Shown here one piece after another: positions 50,203-61,101 of a stretch of 64,000 nucleotides of DNA (position 1 is its first letter; each line of letters starts with the position of its first letter). A program made the position numbers and the translations under genes. The notes beneath the pieces are model-generated. The model was not told the origin of the DNA, did not search any database, and saw nothing but the letters and a program-made list of their open reading frames with translations. This DNA is from Kudoa neothunni (taxonomy: Eukaryota; Cnidaria). The DNA lies in assembly GCA_964304625.1 (NCBI GenBank), contig OZ199838.1:12648001-12712000 (forward strand), written 5' to 3'.

Positions 50203-51481
50203 ATGTTACACTCCAATAATCAATTCAGCACCTTCAAGCCTAGCGTTACCTTGCACGCCAGAATTATCAACACCTCGCGCATGCACACATCCCTCATAAG
50301 ACCTTTAATACCCCGGTTATGGCTTCAAACAACAATAAAAATACTTTTATACACGTTTTTTTTTAAGAAGGAACAACTCGTTCCTTATAAACTGTTCGTT
50401 AAACCAGCACGAAAAGTGGATAACTTGTCGTTACCATCCAAATTCTTGGATTACAGCATTGTGGTAACAAATCTACCCAATTATATAGGAAAAGTATTAT
50501 CATTTGGAATGATGAACTTTTGTTCTAATTAATATTCAGATTGGAGCAAGATTGCTCTTTGGAAGATTTGGTGGGATTCACAAAGTCATTATTATTAAAG
50601 GTAGCAAACGAAAAATTAAGTCAGTTGCAAAGAAATCGACTAATGAAAACATTAATGCTAATGAACTGGTAATTTCGGTGATATCGTCAATTGAAATGTG
50701 TTCGACGTTTTCGTGATGATGACAAAATTTAGAACCGACTGAAGGATGCTGAGATTTGGAAGGCGGTAGTGTCTTTCAAATCACATGAAGGCGTATTCAA
50801 TGCGATTAGAATGGCTGAATTAAATGAATCCGTAAGACTGCACGTCAGAAATACGATGCCGGTATATGAATTCAAAGGTATTTCCATATAAATATTCGGC
50901 GACGGTTGTATATTTTTGCCATTGGTAGGATGGTTAAATCTTTATCGAAGCTTTTTACAACGAAAAGATTTCCCTCAACAAGTAGAAAATGGAGTTTATG
51001 GTTACTACAGTAAACCAAGCAAACAACATAAAATCAAAGAAGCTGGATCAGATAATAGTGATAATGATGATGATGATGATTCCGACAACGGTTCATGGAA
51101 CAGTATCAACAGAACTCTTAGCGATGCGTTGACGACCAGCGGGAAGGATGATGTATGGATACAGCCTAGAAAACTGATGGCGTCTAATGGTGAAAGATTT
51201 GATTTGGCAAGAAATAGAAAGAGAAAGAGATCATTTGTATGCAATTTATGGGCAGCATTAATTTGAATTTTGAAAAAACTTTAGAACTTCCCATACTTCT
51301 ATTCGTCTCAAAAAAGAAATTCTCATCTTGAAAGTATGAATTATACATTATATTAGGAGTTTTTGTTGCTTGTTTGATAATTGATCTCATGTTTACACAT
51401 TTAGATTTGAGACAACTTCAGCAAAATTTTGATCGAGAAAAGAAGCCTTGTTCCGAACCACAGAAAGAAACGGATTTTTAA
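50203..51481 (+). CDS. RRP7A: RRP7A, ribosomal RNA-processing protein 7
   Basis: Small-subunit processome factor needed for 18S rRNA maturation. Exons 50203-50493, 50540-50668, 50733-50877, 50929-51236, 51285-51333, 51405-51481 join in frame to 332 residues (human 280). The match to human RRP7A covers the start (EQLVPYKLFVKP), the RRM-like fold (DYSIVVTNLPNY, then AVVSFKSHEGVFNAIRMAEL), GWLNLYRSF, an acidic stretch with a run of Asp (about 51050-51085), and a C-terminal RNRKRKRS, NFPYFYSSQKR, LRQLQQNFDREKK segment. The first ~40 residues in this frame look non-coding. An alternative start at 50319 (MASNNNKNTF) is in another frame and meets the conserved frame across a run of nine T (50356-50364), so a homopolymer error or frameshift may be hidden there. 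Confidence 0.85.
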
Positions 51482-51964
51482 ACCAAACGTCTAATTTAAT
51501 AGCTAATTTGTGATCTAATTTGTTCCCATGTTTATGAGTTGTGTATCTGATGCGCATTTTAAATATAAAAGATTGGTGAGACCTGTGGCCTGATATCTAA
51601 AATTAAAACTACGAATTTTATATCTTTCTTGTTTTTCTGTCGATTTCACATTTTTAACAATTTCAAAGTCCAAATGTCCATTTAAATTTTAAATGAACAG
51701 GAGTAAAAATTGCACCTCCCATTTCACTCAATTTTGAATAATTCATCCAAATAATTATAAAATGTTGAGGTGATTTTTTTGTACTTAAAAACAATTTAAA
51801 AATAATTTTAGTGAATTTTAATATCAAAATATACATCCAAAAGTAAAAGAACAATGTAATTTATATTTAGGTATAATCGTAACGTATTTCTTAAAAATAT
51901 TCATATACAGTAGGTAACCGATAATACGTAATCCCCTCGAACCGTCAAGAAAGTACGTATTAAT

Positions 51965-52907
51965 GTTGCAACCACAGCGTCCAAACCTTGGGTTTTCCCC
52001 AAGATCTTTGATTTTTCTACTAACCTTGGGTTTCTTGGGGTTTTTTTTGCTCATTTACAAAACTTGTAGATTATTGAATGTTTTTGAGGTCAGTTATAAA
52101 TAATATGTTTTATAATTATGTAGAATAATCATATTTATTGTTTTAGTAATGAAGAGAATTCAAATCATTCGAAATTTTTAGAAGATATCACGATCGTGGG
52201 AAACACACTATTGTCCCAATTTTTGAATAATTATTATTTGATCAATTGTTCTTATTATTCTGTGATTGTATTTGGATATTCCAACGCTGTCTTAAAATTT
52301 TCTAATTATTTAATAATATATTTTGAAGTTATTGACGTATATTATTTTAAAGTATACGTGAAATTTCAAATGGAGATCAAAAAAGAGCGTGGGGTAATAT
52401 GTGCTCCAATCAAGATTGGTTAAAAGTTGATTTTAAATATTGGCTCGATCGATTTGCCAACGACAGAAATTCCACCTACTGCAAATGTTAAACGAATTTT
52501 TTCATTAATGAACGCAGTAAAAACTAAACAAACTAACTCATTCAAGGTTGAAAATGTAAAATGGAAACTTCTCGCAAAGCAGTTGATCAGAAGAAATAAT
52601 AATATGTGTTTGGCGCCCGCATCTAACAAATAAACTAACACATGATGTGAGCAGCGGTGCTGTGGAAAAACGATATCTTGGAAGTTTGAAAAATTGATCA
52701 AGTTTCGTAACTGGAAGTTGTGGAGATGATAAAGACGATTCGATTGTCGATAATAATTAGAAAACGCGCTTAGAACAAAAATTTTTGTTATTTTAATAAT
52801 ATTATTGTGTTTTCTATGTGACGTTTGGTTTTTTCGTTAAATCAGGTTTTTTATGAGTTCATCCTTGGGTTTTTTCCGATTGTCTCGTTGGACGTCCTGG
52901 TTGCAAC
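51965..52907 (+). mobile_element. nested hAT-type remnant
   Basis: Inverted ends GTTGCAACCACAGCGTCC and (other strand) GTTGCAACCAGGACGTCC bound a 943-bp segment. It encodes a scrap of hAT transposase, listed next. It lies wholly within the TA-flanked element, so it probably inserted later, although I could not confirm an 8-bp duplication. Confidence 0.6.
52427..52633 (+). pseudogene. hAT transposase C-terminal dimerisation fragment
   Basis: The open stretch contains IDLPTTEIPPTANVKRIFSL followed by a basic N-V-W-K-L pattern. This resembles the hAT C-terminal dimerisation region, where a PTTSVPSERVFS-like motif is typical. The catalytic part is missing or unreadable upstream. Confidence 0.6.
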
Positions 52908-54117
52908 TGATAGTATGTAGGTGTTAAGGTTAAGACGGTTCGGTTTCGGTTATTGCTAAAAGGGTTTTCGGTTTTGTAAATAATTTTTCCAATTTTTATT
53001 GTTATATTTTACAACCAAAAAATATGTAAAAATGGGATAGATTGAAAATTTATTTTGGTCATTCTTTTGTTTAAATATTACATCAGTTGATAATAGAAGC
53101 TAATTTATATTAGTTAAAAAACCGAACCGATTTTAATCCCTAATAGTACGCGGTTAAAATGCGCGCAAGGTTATTTTTATTTGTGTTTTCTTTTTCCCTC
53201 AGCATAAGTTAAACAACTTAATTTGGAAGAGAATAATTAAAAATACATTAATAAGATTATTTAGCTGAAAAAATAATTTGTAAATTTTGTTTAAACCATA
53301 TTTTATGGTAAAATATTTATCTCCTTTTACATTGGGATAAAATGATATAAATAATCGTTTAATAAAATTATAAAAGTTTTTTTTTACTTATTTATTTTTA
53401 GCGCCATATTAAAAAAGAAGGTTTTATATTTTGACTATAAAAATGTTTAAAAACTTCACCTTATTTAATCTGGATACAGTGTATACTATAAAAAGTCTAA
53501 TGACAACTATTATTGCACTTTCAGATACATTTTAGAATAAATTTAGATAATTTCTAATATTCCTACAACAATTAAATTGTTAAAATTTTAATCATATCCT
53601 CGTTTTGAATAAGCAAAAAAAATTGTACGTGGTTTGGCCGAAAAAGTGCGTATTATTTATCTATTACGTGATGTAATAGATTGTTAATTTCCTAGTTTAA
53701 GCCAAAAACATTTTAAAGACTTTTACCTTTTATAATCATAAAAATATTATAAAACGTTTCAACTAATATAAACTTTGAATACGTCGTATTGATGAAAGTG
53801 CGTATTGTCGTCTGTGCGTACTATCAGTTACCTACTACTGTATATATTTTAAAAGCTGGGAAATTAATTTAATCTTCTAATGCGCTAAAAACCTTCTTCT
53901 ATTTCCTGGCTTCAAGAATTAACGCGATATCCCGTTTATTATGCCGGATTCTCCCCAGAAGAATTAAATCTAGGTTAAAAAATTTGTTTTCCAACAGAAC
54001 CGAAGTGAAACAGTTATCGCAAAAAATGTTTCTTCTGACCTATTCAAGTGTGACAAGAGCTTTAAACAACCTTTTCACCAACACATTTTGTAATCTGGTG
54101 ATTGTTTCTGCCTGGAC

Positions 54118-54595
54118 AATATGGCATATGGCATAGTGGTGTTAGGTCGTGATCGCAAACCTTGAGGTTGCGAGGTAGAAGCCTAATGGGGGCGTCCCTG
54201 TACTCCTAATCCGAATTTAAGTAGAAAGGCTGTAGTAATCGCAAAGATCTATGATTTATCGTGGCCTTGCTTTCAGCTGGAAGAGGAATCTGGCGGAAGG
54301 GTAGATCTTGGGCGCTCATAAATGCCGGGGTACAGGAACGAAATATAACCCAGTAGGTGTAGGGGGTTTCCGTAGATCCGACGCCCACATTCAGACGACC
54401 TTTCTATACCAATTCTGGGTTAGTCCAGGGTATGGTTGGGGTGGTGATTGCCCCGAAACGAGGATGTTTAGTGGGTTAAAATCTCACATTACCGCATAAA
54501 CGTAAGTCGCCTTAATATGACGCTGCGATGCCTAAAGCGTAAATGGAGAGGGTCTAACCAGCCCGAACTTCACAATCTAACAAGTTGCGCCGGGG
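54118..54595 (+). repeat. probable tRNA-derived SINE
   Basis: A sharply GC-richer block (near 50 percent) in AT-rich surroundings. Near its start is TGGCATAGTGG (54129-54139), a good RNA polymerase III A box, and about 30 bases on, GAGGTTGCGAGGT (54164-54176), which resembles a decayed B-box region as found in tRNA-derived SINEs. No long open frame. It ends where a fragment of the Cys-rich membrane protein family begins. Confidence 0.5.
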
Positions 54596-55065
54596 GTTTT
54601 ACCTTGTAAACAAAAAAAATGAATTATCTACACCTACAACACTATCATCAAACACTATCGTACAATCTCCACCATGCACACATACATCTTTATGCAATAA
54701 TATCGTTGTGAGTGAAGGGTATGAAGCAAATAAAGAATATAAATTGTTCGTCACCGCTGTAGGAAGATCAGCAGAAGTAGCCCTATCTATACCTAAAAGT
54801 ATTATTTTTGTTATTCAAATTTTTTTTATTTATTGTGTATAATAAATATATTTCTTCACTACAATTTTTCAATTCTTTAACATTTAAAAATTACTTTTTC
54901 AGTCATTTGCATTAGAACAAATATAATTTAGATCCATCACTTGTATCCAATGAAGACGTGAATACAAAAATAATTGTAGTGATCGTACGTGAGGATAAAA
55001 CGTTAAAAGTTGAAACTACTCTACTTTATGGCGTGGATGAAAATCCTGAATTCAAATGGGAATGG
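54596..55065 (+). pseudogene. second broken copy of the Cys-rich FN3-like protein
   Basis: 54620-54800 encodes CTHTSLCNNIVV, then ANKEYKLFVTAVGRSA, matching CVKPPLCSSIIF and KDEYKVLITAVGKSS of exon 5 in the intact gene. 54935-55065 then resembles the start of exon 6 with IIVVIVREDKTLKVETTL and VDENPEFKWEW. It is closer in DNA to the 29240-29781 relic than to the intact gene. It is cut off at the left by a SINE-like block and at the right by an inverted-repeat element at 55066. Confidence 0.75.
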
Positions 55066-56923
55066 CAGTGGCTATTCTTATGGTAAAGAATATCTCCTAG
55101 AATAGCTAAGATATTTTAAAACTGATTTCACCGATGTGTAAAGCTATTTTTTATTTCCTCATTTATACCAAATTTATCAAGTTATATCTTCATTAAAAAT
55201 TTCTGATGAGTATGAGCGTTATATCGTAATTAGTTCTTTAAATTTGCCTATTTATAAACCTAATTTTAAAAATAATACATAACTGTGTTTTTATTTTGCG
55301 GTGAAAATGCTTTTTACATACTCTACGTGCTCGTTGAATTTGAGTTGAGCACGATTTCTCCGTTGCTTACATAACAGTTGCGATGTTCTGGATAGTCGAT
55401 TAAATAAAAGAAAACGTTATAAATTTTTTTAACCTTATTTAAAATTATATATTTCTTTCGTAAAATGTATTGGAATATGTATATGGCTAATTCATCTCAG
55501 AGGTCATTCAATGACTAATGTGTATTTAATATTTCACGAGGCTATATTTAAAACTAATTCGTACTTGAATAATAACAGATATATTTTAAATTATTCGTAC
55601 ATCATAATTTTACTTGTTCTTTGGATTTTCAATAATGTTGTTTTATTATCTTCTAATACATTAAATTTTAATGGAAAATTTATACCAAACAATGGTGCTT
55701 AGAAATCTTGGTTTCATTAAATACTCAAATAGGCACGATTTTACCACTCCTAATATTTGGCGCTTGAGAATTCTTTGGACGGATTGTAATTGGGCATTTC
55801 AGATATTAAGGTTTGTTCAAATTTATACTGCTTATATGTAATAAATTAATTTTAAATTTTATTTAAATATTCATTATCCGGAATAAAAATCATTATATAT
55901 AATTATAAATTGTTTAATTTAAAATATTTGAGTAGCAATCTTACCTCAAGAGAAACTATACGCAATATTCTCTAAGTGTTATTTTCGTTAGACGCACAAT
56001 TCACAAAAACATATACTAATGTTAAAATTATGGTAGAGGGTGAAATATTACCATTAATTTATTATTTTCTTTTCTTACCATGATTATTTATGAAAATCTG
56101 ATCGATTTGTGATTTTTTCCAGGCAGGGATAGCATAAGTTGCCGTTATGCTCTACTGAAAATAACGCAAATATTCAAAACATACAAACAATTTTTTTAGT
56201 ATCCTATTAAAATATCAAAATGGATCCCCTTTTTAATTTCATCATTTTTTTATCAATTCTATGGGTTGATTATCAACGTAAATAAATATTTTTTATTTAT
56301 AAATTAATGTGGTTAATGCAGAACAAACCTTTTCGAATGCTATTTCAACAAAAGCTTGGTCTAAGGAATTGCATTATTTTAAAATTTTTATCATTAAATT
56401 TAGAAAAATAATCCCATAGTTAGATAAAAAACGATTTCTCATACTCAAAGTTCTATAATTAGAAACTGTAAACATTATCTTCTAAATTCATTATGCGTTA
56501 AAATTGCCAATTTTAAATGAAATCTAAAAAATAGATTTGAAAATTCCGTTTAAAATCAACAGTTTTGCAGCATTGGAAACGACGTTCCCTATGTACTAGA
56601 CAAGGCTACTTTCGCAAGCTAGAACACATGATGCACGTGCTTCACGACTAAAACCTCTGAACTTATTAGAAGCATGGAAAATGTCGTTTTCATCATTTAA
56701 GAAATATTTTACACGTCAGTATATTTATGAATAGGTGAATCTTAAGCGAATTCAATAAATTAAGGATGATAAAAGAATCATACTCAGAAATTTTTAATAA
56801 AAAAATAACTTGATAAATTTTGTATAAATGAGGAAATAAAAATAGTTTTACACATCAGTGAAATCAGTTTTACAATATCTTAGCTATTCTAGGAGATATT
56901 CTTTACCGTAAGAATAGCCAGTG
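55066..56923. mobile_element. element with ~150-bp terminal inverted repeats
   Basis: 55066-55215 and 56778-56923 are near-identical inverted copies, starting CAGTGGCTATTCTTATGG and (other strand) CACTGGCTATTCTTACGG. About 1.86 kb in all. Long inverted ends suggest a Mutator- or Merlin/foldback-type element, but the interior has no transposase I can recognise, and no clear target duplication is visible. It interrupts the Cys-rich protein relic immediately to its left. Confidence 0.75.
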
Positions 56924-58769
56924 CCTTTAAATTAGGCATTTAATTTAAAAATTTTAACTTTATTTTTTAATTTAACGGATTTTAATAAAAATATATATCA
57001 TTCCACATTAATAAAGTCTGAAAAATTGTTCCCTTTATAATTAATTTCTTAATAATTACGCCCAATAAAACCCACAATACATATTGTTTCAAAATGAATA
57101 AATTGCGTGATATTTATGATATTATAGTTTTTAATGTTGCGACATATCACGAAAACAATTTTTGAATTGCTTTTATTACAGTTGGTTCTACAAACATAAA
57201 AAATAATCCTCGTTTTCCTGTCTCGAGATCTTGAACAATAATAGCATCACTCGCAACAAAGAAATTTGAGAAATTATAATATAGATTCGAAAATTAACAT
57301 ATGGACATGGACTACAATGCAGGCCAACAACTGTCGGATTGTTAATTATCCAAATAATGTTGACAATTATAATTGTCAGATTTGTTAGTATTTCAAATAA
57401 CAATTGAGAAAAAGACTCACCATAAAATATGAAATATGCACCAGCTAAGGAGTTTATTTTGTATGAAGTGTAGGAATGTGAATCGTGAGATGTTGAGAAA
57501 TATTTTTTTAGAGCTTTTAGTTATCTTAAGTTTCTCAGAAAACTAATTAACCCCATCCTTATTACAGTATATATTTAGGTAGCATTTACTATCTTCAGAA
57601 ACAAAGGATTGTTATTAATAACCAAAAACATCCAAAGTTATCATAAAATTCATTGATATTGGATTTAATTTCATTCAAAACATTACATTAAGAAACATTT
57701 ATGGATGCATTTCATTCTTTGGCAACGATAGGTATTTAACTTATGCATAGTTTTTTTTTCAATTTATCTCTGCTTCAAGTCGATATAATTTTGTTTAATT
57801 CTCAGAATTGATTTAAATTATTTTTCTTTGTTGTTTGGTAGAAAAAAAACGTGGGGTCCATTGGACCCTAAAAGAAGGAATGTGGAAGTATTGTGATTAT
57901 TTCTTGATCTGAATTTACAGATTAAAATTTTCTGTAATAATTTAATAGAACTCATATTCATAGAAGAATAGATGTGATCTTAAATCTATTGATGTAATAT
58001 AAGATCCTCTCTAATTGATTTAAACATCCATTGAGGTTCAATGGACCTCAGGCGCTCGAAAGGTTAAAAATCACGCTCTGGCCATCACATATCACTTTTT
58101 TCATCACGTTCCCGCCTTTTAGAAACTCTAATACATTGCTTACAAGGTATGCTTGGCCGTACAATTTTTTCGTTGATTCAAGTTAGAGTCTAGGTCCCCA
58201 TTAGCTGCCTCCCCGCGATCGGGAATCCCTGCTTTTAATGATATGAAAATTCAGGGGAAATAAAATAACAAAAGCGTATCATATACAATTATTTCTAATA
58301 TTAACCTAGCTCATTTGATCATCAGAACCAGTTTATACCACATATTAAAGAATAACATTAAAAAAAAATCAGCAATGTGAATTGGAAGCATTATTTATAA
58401 CGCAAAGTGTAAATTTTGCAAAAAATAAAACCGAAAATAAAAGCAAATAAAAACTAATAATTGATCAATTTTGTTCATCCACAACCTCTACATTGTTAGT
58501 GTTATTTTTCAGCGACATAAGACGCTCTCTTAAAATTGGCACATCTTTAAACCCTTTTATAAAAATAGTTTTTTTCTAGTGGGATAAATCCATGTAAGGA
58601 TCAATATCAAACCTAGGTTCCTTTCATATCTACAATATAATCTCAAAAATCTACAACGAAAACAATAATTTACTCAAGTTTTGTTTGCAAGTGATAGAGA
58701 CAGTGGCATCCCAAGATGTTTGAAACCAAGCAATCGAGACAGGATCAGCGCAAAATTTGTTTGTGTAAT
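56924..58769. other. intergenic
   Basis: AT-rich spacer without a supported gene. It includes a possible piggyBac-like end (57850-58067) and, at 58209-58236, a hAT-like end motif (minus strand CAGGGATTCCCGATCGCG) without a mate. Confidence 0.4.
57850..58067. repeat. possible miniature piggyBac-like relic
   Basis: Two short palindromes, GGGTCCATTGGACCC and GAGGTTCAATGGACCTC, bracket about 200 bp. The right side ends at a TTAA (minus strand TTAACCTTTCGAGCGCC), a piggyBac-like terminus; the left TTAA is absent. Confidence 0.3.
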
Positions 58770-59688
58770 TCAGGTTGTTAAATACAAAGCGCAACTGACT
58801 ACAAACAACAAATAAACATCACAAATAGTAACATTAATGATTACGAAGGATGATAGGAAAGCTTCTGGTTGTAATTGTTGGTGCAGATGGTCGAAAACAT
58901 GATTTTTATCGATGTGATCGTTCTGTTTATAGCATACAAAAAGCATTCTATGCAACCCTGTATTCTCCCAAGGTTATAGGAGCCAAATATTCCATTACTG
59001 TATCCACCAGATGCAAAATTCATCTGAAATCCATCCATATTGTTGATTGGCACGTTGATACTATAATAATTCTAATTATCTTTAATCCAAACACAAAACA
59101 ACACATACACCAGCCAATGAATTAGTTGGTTTTCGGTGGAAAACAAATTCCCAATCTAATACATCACTCACATAAATTCAATAACAACATACACATGAAA
59201 ACTACCCATATCTATCAATGCTAGTGTGAACTTGGAATTGAGAAGCTCCATATCATTGGTTCTACATGAAAGCGATACAGTTGGTTGAATCAATGCCTTC
59301 ATTAAAAATTCTCAATTATCCACCATCCAAATCGAATTACTTCACATGGTTTTATTCTATTCCCGTAATGCACTATGTTGTTATAGTAATCAATATCCAT
59401 TGAAAAGTGTGGGGAAAAAAATCTCATCATCAAACACATGTGTTATAGATGAGATAAATTTCGCCAAGTTGTTTGATGTGAGCGAATGTTTTCGAGGTGT
59501 GATAAAGATGATTTATGTCATCCAACACTGTTGGATTAATATTTTCACCAATAGGTGCAGTTTTTTTCGATGACACCTTTCCGATATAACCTCAAAGGTT
59601 TCCGCTTTGTAACGTTTATAATCGATTTCGTTGGCATGCTGTTGCAACTGGATATTTTCAGCTATTTTTTCAGAGACAGTTTTAGTCA
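58770..59688 (-). CDS. unrecognised 7-exon gene, helical N-terminus
   Basis: Exons (minus): 59688-59575, 59527-59438, 59372-59341, 59296-59206, 59155-59109, 59071-58999, 58957-58770. All junctions are GT-AG, all introns are 37-65 nt and all phases agree, giving 211 residues with the extreme N-terminus missing (the first exon enters in phase 1, so a start exon lies upstream). The first 100 residues look helical (SEKIAENIQLQQHANEIDYK, HLYHTSKTFAHIKQLGEIYL). The second half is beta-like (PTVSLSCRTND, DMDWEFVFHRKP, NNMDGFQMNFASGGY) and faintly recalls a COMM domain (a DxxW strand followed by a strand pair), but I am not confident. The last exon may run past a real splice site, since its final ~25 residues are hydrophobic and low-complexity. 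Function unknown. Confidence 0.55.
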
Positions 59689-60819
59689 CTAAAAAATTTA
59701 TTTAAATAATCCCAAAATTCCCAACCGAGTAAATTTCATTATGGCTTTTATAAATTTTAAAGAAGCGCTGCATGCGGTCAGGTTTTGTTGCGCGCGCATC
59801 GTAGATTTTAAATCTATCATTTAAATTTCTGCCTACTTTATTTCATTTAAAACAAGTGTAATATATCGAATTAAAAATGTTTATGCGATGAAAAATTTTT
59901 ATTTTAACTGAATATAACAAGTTATTTATTCGAATTTTCCCGTTTGATTATATTATGTAATAATAAATGAAAGTGCCCTATTTTTATATTTTATTTTACT
60001 CTGGTATAAACTAATTAAATAAAACAATTACTAAAAAATAACTTGTGCATATCACCTATAAATAGGAGTTATGATTAATAAATGAATATCGCGCTGACGC
60101 ACACCTCTTTGTTGATTAAATTTCATCGTAATAAATAGCTATAACTTCAAAAATGTGATGTCAAATGTAGTTAAGTTATGTGTTTTTCGTAATAATTCAA
60201 CGATATCTTGTTTTGGCCAGTATTCGATATTAGATACCAATAACAAATTTAATACAGTAGATGATGGGTCGTTCGTAACTTTTGGTAGATGGACGCGCTT
60301 CATTGTTTCAAGTCACACAAAGTAAAAGAAAGTTGATAATTAAATAAAATTTATTTTTAGTATGAATATTCTGCGTTTTTATGATTAGATAACTCACTTC
60401 CTTTTCAATATCCATAGTATATTTGTATTCATTCGAACCATGCTGGATGAGATATTGTTTAAGTTCGCTTAGGTAGAATTGGACAGTTTTAGAATGTTAA
60501 TATTTTTATCTATTTATTTTTGAACTCGTAAATATATCTTTGATTTCAATATCGGTGACATCGTCCGGATATTCACAAACTTTGTTGATATTTTTATGTT
60601 GATCGGAAAGGTTGTCATTCCCGATATCCACAATCCTCGATATTATTACATCATTGTTCATTTCATTCATCTCAACAGAAAATTTTAATAAACTTTTTTA
60701 TCTGAATTATCAATCGCAACAGAAATATTTTTGCGATTAAATTTCGCCTTAATAAAACAATTAACAATAGTTGTTTTAGTTATCGAAATCACAAGAACAT
60801 TATATTAAAAAAGTGCATC
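59689..60819. other. intergenic, possible 5' exon of the adjacent gene
   Basis: Should contain the first exon and promoter of the minus-strand gene ending at 58770. An ATG at about 59741 does not splice in phase. 60280-60800 may hold further decayed pogo-type transposase sequence. Confidence 0.35.
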
Positions 60820-61101
60820 CTAAGTATTAGGAGGTACAGGTTCCATCGAAGCTTGGATGGAAGAAATGTGATGTTTTATCGGATATACTTTTATAGTGGA
60901 ATTTAAAACGAGTATATTCTGCTCTGATCTATGGGGTTGGAGGGCACTTGGAGCGTTTTTGGGAAGAAGAATTAATTTAATATTGACCATTCCAACATTA
61001 CATGACAGCAGACATTGTCTAAAAAACAAAAAAGTCATTTCTCTATTGTTTTTTACATATTTCGTATTTTTCTTAAACCAAACTACACTTAAATGCGTCA
61101 A
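60820..61101 (-). pseudogene. pogo/Tigger-type DDE transposase scrap
   Basis: Contains VNIKLILLPKNAPSALQPHR, which matches the pogo/Tigger/jerky pattern of a short strand followed by LPPNTTSLLQPLDQG. The second catalytic segment is degraded and the frame is not intact either side. No matching terminal repeats located. Confidence 0.65.

Larger units (their letters stand above)
51908..53840. mobile_element. TA-flanked DNA transposon (pogo/mariner-like ends)
   Basis: The left end reads CAGTAGGTAACCGATAATAC; the right end on the other strand reads CAGTAGTAGGTAACTGATAG. Both sides are flanked by TA, the target of Tc1/mariner-type elements. 1.93 kb long, without an intact transposase of its own, and apparently carrying a second element inside (51965-52907). 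Confidence 0.7.

Noticed and set aside
54118-54595. Genuine tRNA gene or contaminating bacterial sequence
   Set aside because: A-box match but no full cloverleaf or acceptor stem; flanks continue as host-type DNA, so a SINE is the better reading.
55200-55215. CTGATGAG core reminiscent of a hammerhead ribozyme
   Set aside because: The matching GAAA half and the stems are absent nearby; it belongs to the inverted-repeat end.
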